From: Parasulfuritortus sp037439465
GTDB lineage: Bacteria; Pseudomonadota; Gammaproteobacteria; Burkholderiales; Thiobacillaceae
Reading direction: 5' to 3'
Assembly (NCBI GenBank): GCA_037439465.1
Contig: JBBIVX010000022.1
Coordinates: 1-38,824, forward strand
DNA length: 38,824 nt
Shown one piece after another: positions 31,317 through 38,824 of the stretch (position 1 is the stretch's first letter; each line of letters opens with the position of its first letter). Both the position numbers and the translations under genes were made by a program. A model generated the notes under the pieces. The model was not told the origin of the DNA. It saw nothing but the letters and a program-made list of their open reading frames with translations, and did not search any database.

Positions 31317-31997
31317 TCAGCGGGTGGTCGCCTTGAATATCGACTGCATGAAGCGGCTGGCGATGGCCGGCGGCATGGCCCGACCTTCCAGTATCTCCGT
31401 GGCTTGCACGCGCCGGCCGTAGAAATCTGCGTTGGCCTCATAGTCGATGTCCAGTTTGGCGCCTTCCAGGGAGACGCCGGCGAACAGGCCACGGCTGCGG
31501 GAATAGGAGAGTATCTCCGCCTTCAGGTCGATGTCGGTGGCAGCCTCGCCGCGCCGGCCCACCGGCCCGGCGGCCACCGCCGCGTCGGCGCCGAGCTTGA
31601 AGGTGCCGCGCACGATGCCTTCGACGCTGCGCCGGGTCTTGAACACCAGCACCACGTCGGTGGACTGGGCGCCGATCTGCCAGCCGAGACTGCCGGCCGC
31701 CAGTTTGATGAAGATGGGCTGGCTCCAGCGCCCCTGCGCGTCGCGCACACTCAGCACGCCTTTACCATAACTGCCGCCGAGGACGAAACCGGCCTTGATG
31801 ACTCCGGGAATGACAGCGATGCCCTCGGCGTTGCGCAGCAGCGTGGGCGGGATGTCCTGCTCGGGCAGGCCGATGGTCTTGTCCAGGATGTCGACGGCGG
31901 CCTCGATCTTGTCGGTCTGATCGACGGAAACCGCCTGGGCCGGAGCAGTGGCCAGGGCCAGCCCAAGCCAGCCTATGAATGTCACGAATACCTTCAT
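31317..31997 (-). CDS. SYLF-domain (DUF500/Ysc84) lipid-binding protein, exported
   Basis: The product is 226 aa. A signal peptide (MKVFVTFIGWLGLALATAPAQA) is followed by a SYLF domain covering most of the mature protein: IPPTLLRNAEGIAVIPGVIKAGFVLGGSYGKGVLSVR, then KLAAGSLGWQIGAQSTDVVLVF and AAVAAGPVGRRGEAATDI, then SYSRSRGLFAGVSLEGAKL. SYLF domains bind phosphoinositides in eukaryotes; the bacterial periplasmic role is unknown. The last ~50 residues (YEANADFYGRRVQATEIL ...) are usual for bacterial versions. GAGG precedes the ATG. It shares a strand with the MBL gene 38 bases downstream. Confidence 0.9.
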   Translation of the reverse strand: MKVFVTFIGWLGLALATAPAQAVSVDQTDKIEAAVDILDKTIGLPEQDIPPTLLRNAEGIAVIPGVIKAGFVLGGSYGKGVLSVRDAQGRWSQPIFIKLAAGSLGWQIGAQSTDVVLVFKTRRSVEGIVRGTFKLGADAAVAAGPVGRRGEAATDIDLKAEILSYSRSRGLFAGVSLEGAKLDIDYEANADFYGRRVQATEILEGRAMPPAIASRFMQSIFKATTR

Positions 31998-32094
31998 GGT
32001 GTTGCGTCCTCGTGGGGTGGATGCGAGGCCGGTATGGCCCGCTATGCCTTTGGGCCGAGCCGGAGCGGATTAGGTTCCCGTCAGCGCGATCGTT

Positions 32095-33171
32095 TCAGCC
32101 CATGACGGGGTAGTCGGTATAACCGTGCTCGCCGCCGCCATAGTAGGTGCTGGCGTCGGGCGCATTGAGAGGTGCCCCGGCCCGGAAGCGCTCCACGAGA
32201 TCGGGATTGGCGATGTAGAGGGCGCCGAAGGCGACCAGGTCGGTCTCGCCGGTCATGACGGCGGCATTGGCGCTGTCCCGGTCATAGCCGTGGTTGGTCA
32301 TGTAGAGGCCATGCCAGCGCTGGCGGAGCGTGTTCGGGTCGAAGTAGGGACCGGCCGCGCCAGGGACGTCGCGGCCAAGGCGGGTGACATGCAGGTAGGC
32401 CAGGCCAAGGGGATCAAGCAGGTCCACCACCCGGCCGAAGGTGGCTTCCGGATGGCTGTCGCGCATGTCGTTGAAGGGCTGCACCGGCGACAGGCGTACA
32501 CCGACGCGGGCGCTGCCGACCGCGCCGGCGACCGCTGCCAATACCTCCAGCAAGAGCCGGGCGCGGTTGTCCACGCTGCCGCCGTAGCGATCGCTGCGCC
32601 GGTTGCTGCCGTCGCGCAAGAATTGATCGAGCAGGTAGCCATTGGCGGCATGTACCTCAACCCCGTCGAAGCCGGCGGCGATGGCATTCTTGGCCGCCAC
32701 CCGGTATTGGGCGACGATTCCGGCCAGTTCGTCGGCCTCCAGGGCGCGGGGCGTGACAAAGGGCTGTTGTCCCGCGCGGGTGTATGTCTGGCCGGCCGGC
32801 CGGATCGCGGACGGGGCCACGGGCAGGGCGCCGTCCGGTTGCAGATCGGGATGGGAGATGCGACCGACGTGCCAGAGCTGGCAATAGAGGCGTCCGCCCT
32901 TGGCATGGACAGTCTGGGTGATGCGGCCCCAGCCGGCGGTCTGGTCGCCGTTCCAGATACCGGGCGTGTCCAGATAGCCGACGCCGGTGGGGGCGATGCA
33001 GACCCCCTCGGTCACGATCAAGCCAGCGGAGGCGCGCTGGCCGTAGTATTCCGCCATCAGTTTGGTTGGCACGCCGCCGGCGCCGGCGCGCGAGCGGGTC
33101 ATCGGCGCCATGACCAGGCGGTTCTTCAATTCATAGGGTCCGAGGGCGAGGGGGGAAAAGAGGTCTTTCAT
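32095..33171 (-). CDS. Old Yellow Enzyme family ene-reductase (NemA-like)
   Basis: The product is 358 aa. It is an FMN-dependent reductase of activated alkenes, nitrate esters or maleimides, using NADPH. The N-terminus MKDLFSPLALGPYELKNRLVMAPMTRSRA is exact for the family. WHVGRISHPDLQ, the substrate-binding His-Asn pair with catalytic Tyr in EVHAANGYLLDQF, and SNRRSDRYGGSVDNR follow, and the end reads FGALYIANPDLVERF. The frame stays open upstream over the thioredoxin-HEAT gene on the other strand, but that part is shadow. It is divergent from the thioredoxin-HEAT gene with a 66-base spacer; the ribosome site is weak. Confidence 0.92.
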   Translation of the reverse strand: MKDLFSPLALGPYELKNRLVMAPMTRSRAGAGGVPTKLMAEYYGQRASAGLIVTEGVCIAPTGVGYLDTPGIWNGDQTAGWGRITQTVHAKGGRLYCQLWHVGRISHPDLQPDGALPVAPSAIRPAGQTYTRAGQQPFVTPRALEADELAGIVAQYRVAAKNAIAAGFDGVEVHAANGYLLDQFLRDGSNRRSDRYGGSVDNRARLLLEVLAAVAGAVGSARVGVRLSPVQPFNDMRDSHPEATFGRVVDLLDPLGLAYLHVTRLGRDVPGAAGPYFDPNTLRQRWHGLYMTNHGYDRDSANAAVMTGETDLVAFGALYIANPDLVERFRAGAPLNAPDASTYYGGGEHGYTDYPVMG

Positions 33172-33237
33172 ATTGTGCTTGTCAGCTGGACGGCGGGCTC
33201 TTAGCCTAGATGCATTCGCCCAGGATTGCCAGTGACC

Positions 33238-33894
33238 ATGACCGTTGCCGCCCCCGATGCCCTGCTCTGTCTGTCCAGCCACTGCCCGCATTGTCCGGCG
33301 CTCTTGCAAATCCTCGCCGATCTCGTCAAGCAGGGCCGCCTCGGCCGCCTGGAGGTGGTGAACCTCGAGGCCCGGCCGCAGGTCGCGGCCGAACTGGGGG
33401 TGCGCAGCGTTCCCTGGGTGCGCATCGGCCCCTTCGCGTTCACTGGTCAGCGCAGCCGACAGGAGATGGAGACCTGGATCGAGCGGGCCGGCAGCGCGGC
33501 GGGCATGGCGGACTATTTCCATACCCTGCTCAAGGAAGGTGACCTGACCACGGTGCTCGCCAATGTGCGCCGCCAGCCGGACAGCCTGGAGGCCTTGCTG
33601 CCCATAGTCGCCAACCCGGAGGCCAGCATCAATGTGCGCATCGGCGCCGGCGCGGCGTTCGAAGAGTTCGCCGGCCAGCCTATCCTGCAGGCGCTGGTCC
33701 CCCGCTTGGGCGAACTTTGCCAGCACGCTGACGCCAGGGTGCGGGCCGACGCCTGCCATTACCTCGGCCTGGCAGGCGGCGCGGCGGCGCGGCCCTACCT
33801 CGATCATGGCCTGCAGGACGACGACGCCACGGTACGCGAGATCGCGGCGGACGGTCTGGCCGCCCTCGGCGTTGATGGCGAAAAATCCGGGTGA
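33238..33894 (+). CDS. Thioredoxin-fold (CPHC) protein fused to HEAT repeats
   Basis: The product is 218 aa. Residues ~5-85 are a thioredoxin fold with the redox pair CPHC (LLCLSSHCPHCPALLQILADLV) and the cis-Pro loop VRSVPWVRIG. The remaining ~130 residues are alpha-helical HEAT-like repeats (ARVRADACHYLGLAGGAAARPYL, ATVREIAADGLAALG). There is no signal peptide, so it should act in the cytoplasm. The HEAT part probably binds a protein client for the redox site; the client is unknown. The start is taken as ATG 33238; GTG at 33232 has better spacing from AGGA and remains possible. Confidence 0.82.
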   Translation: MTVAAPDALLCLSSHCPHCPALLQILADLVKQGRLGRLEVVNLEARPQVAAELGVRSVPWVRIGPFAFTGQRSRQEMETWIERAGSAAGMADYFHTLLKEGDLTTVLANVRRQPDSLEALLPIVANPEASINVRIGAGAAFEEFAGQPILQALVPRLGELCQHADARVRADACHYLGLAGGAAARPYLDHGLQDDDATVREIAADGLAALGVDGEKSG

Positions 33895-34015
33895 ATGCTG
33901 TCATTTCCTCACGCACCCGCTGGCGCAGCTGATCCATCCAAGTCAGACAGGCTGCCAGGTTAAAGAAAAGCGGGAACCTGCCGATAAGCCATTGTCGTCT
34001 CGAAGGAATTCCCGC

Positions 34016-35151
34016 ATGGACATGGGTCCGTTGTGCGCTGTCGGCGAGCCAGCCACGATCCTGGCAGTGGATGATATGCCCGAAAATCTGGCGTTGCTGG
34101 CCGCGATCCTGCAGCCCGCCTATCGGATGCTGGCGGCCAATTGCGGCGCGCGGGCGCTCAAAGTGGCGACGGCGGTGCCGCGCCCGGACCTCATCCTGCT
34201 CGATGTCATGATGCCCGACATGGATGGTTACCAGGTCTTGGCCCAACTGCGCGCCGACCCGCGTACCCGCGATATCCCGGTGATCTTCGTCACTGCCCTG
34301 GGTGACGTCGAATACGAGGAGGAAGGGCTGGAACGGGGCGCCGTCGATTACATCACCAAGCCGGTACGGCCGCGTATCGTCCTCGCCCGCGTCCATGCCC
34401 AGCTCGAACTGAAACGGGCGCGGGACTGGCTAAGCAACCAGAACAGCCTGCTGGAGGCGGAGGTGAGCCGCCGCATGGGCGAGAATCAGATCATCCAGGA
34501 TGTCAGCATCCATTCCCTGGCCCGTCTCGCCGAGATACGCGATCCGGAGACCGGCAACCATCTGCGCCGCACCAGCGAATACGTGCGTACCCTGGCGGGG
34601 CGGTTGCGCGATCATCCGCGCTTTGCCGATTTTCTCACCGAAGCCAATATCGCCCTTTTGGCCAAGTCGGCACCGTTGCATGACATCGGCAAGGTGGGCA
34701 TACCGGATGACATACTGCTCAAACCCGGCCCCCTCACGCCGCAGGAGTGGGTGGTGATGAAGACCCACGCCCGCCTTGGCAGCGAGGCCATCGAACAGGG
34801 CGTGCGCGATGCCGACAGGCCGGTGGCCTTCCTCGCCCTGGCCAAGGAAATCGCCAACTGGCACCACGAGAAGTGGGACGGCAGCGGCTATCCGGATGGG
34901 TTGAAGGGGGATGCCATTCCCATTCCGGCGCGCCTGATGGCCCTGGCCGATGTCTTCGATGCCCTGGTCAACCGCCGCGTCTATAAGCCTGCGATGTCCT
35001 TCACCGAGGCGCGCGACATTATCGTCGCCGGGCGCGGCCAGCAGTTCGACCCCGACGTGGTGGCGGCCTTCCTCGCTGATTTTTCCACCTTTGCGGCCAT
35101 CGCCAGCCGTTACCGCGATGGCGATGTCGGCGTCCCGGCCGCCGCCCGCTC

Positions 35152-35155
<4 letters not shown>
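34016..35155 (+). CDS. Response regulator with HD-GYP cyclic-di-GMP phosphodiesterase (RpfG-like)
   Basis: The product is 379 aa. A receiver domain covers residues ~14-130 (ILAVDDMPENLALLAAILQP; phospho-acceptor Asp in LILLDVMMPDMDGYQV; Lys in YITKPVRP). A short coiled linker leads to an HD-GYP domain at ~165-360: HDIGKVGIPDDILLKPGPL supplies the HD, and NWHHEKWDGSGYPDGLKGD supplies the HHExxDGxGYP core. It should hydrolyse cyclic-di-GMP when phosphorylated. AAGGAA seven bases upstream sets the start at 34016. Its stop overlaps the next gene start by four bases (ATGA), so it is coupled to the sensor kinase. Confidence 0.94.

Positions 35156-38824
<3,669 letters not shown>

Noticed and set aside
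33172..33807. N-terminal extension of the ene-reductase frame
   Set aside because: It runs antisense through the thioredoxin-HEAT gene; the Old Yellow Enzyme N-terminus is at 33171.

Overview
The window is GC-rich (roughly 63-65% by eye), densely packed chromosomal DNA with about 37 protein genes and no tRNA, rRNA, CRISPR array, transposase or integrase that I could find. The protein set points to a betaproteobacterium, perhaps of the Rhodocyclales/Nitrosomonadales type. The clues are a 90-residue IF-1 with a basic tail, NrdA and NrdB of the long betaproteobacterial class Ia kind, PilU, RhlE, and a c-type cytochrome with a C-terminal heme motif. The assignment is inference from family resemblance, not from a search. 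No stretch longer than about 300 bases lacks a gene.

Layout. 1-66: N-terminus of a Tat-exported protein leaving the window. 200-6864: a carbohydrate block with glgB, pgi, a SirB-like membrane protein and a WYL regulator on the minus strand, and glgC divergent on the plus strand, ended by a clear hairpin terminator. 6947-9176: msrA and an M20 amidohydrolase (minus), then a small secreted protein (plus). 9289-11299: pilU with an HDOD gene. 11310-13397: an overlapping minus-strand run of an isoprenylcysteine-methyltransferase-like protein, a DUF4126-type membrane protein and rlmJ. 13537-16845: a c-type cytochrome, rhlE, a one-TM protein, and msrB with an 89-residue companion. 16947-18552: a phosphodiesterase/alkaline-phosphatase-fold protein and infA.

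18602-25892 is the most unusual region: seven minus-strand genes in the order nrdA, TPR protein, SSB-tailed ssDNA-binding-like protein, nrdB, small Cys-Gly-Cys protein, YjdM-domain protein and OmpA-domain protein. Two NrdR-type boxes spaced three helical turns apart lie just upstream of nrdA. The ribonucleotide reductase genes are thus separated by two genes not normally part of a class Ia operon, and nrdB is followed by an unrecognised cysteine-containing protein.

26093-27340: a near-perfect 19-bp Fur box overlapping a promoter drives a cupredoxin-fold protein and an FTR1-type iron permease. 27497-33894: purU, a nitroreductase, mogA, a 2OG-Fe(II) oxygenase, an MBL-fold hydrolase, a SYLF-domain protein, an Old Yellow Enzyme, and a thioredoxin-HEAT fusion protein. 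34016-38824: a REC-HD-GYP cyclic-di-GMP phosphodiesterase translationally coupled to a very large sensor histidine kinase that runs off the right edge.

The recurring functional themes are glycogen turnover, methionine-sulfoxide repair (msrA and msrB at separate sites), dNTP synthesis under NrdR control, Fur-controlled iron uptake, and cyclic-di-GMP signalling.
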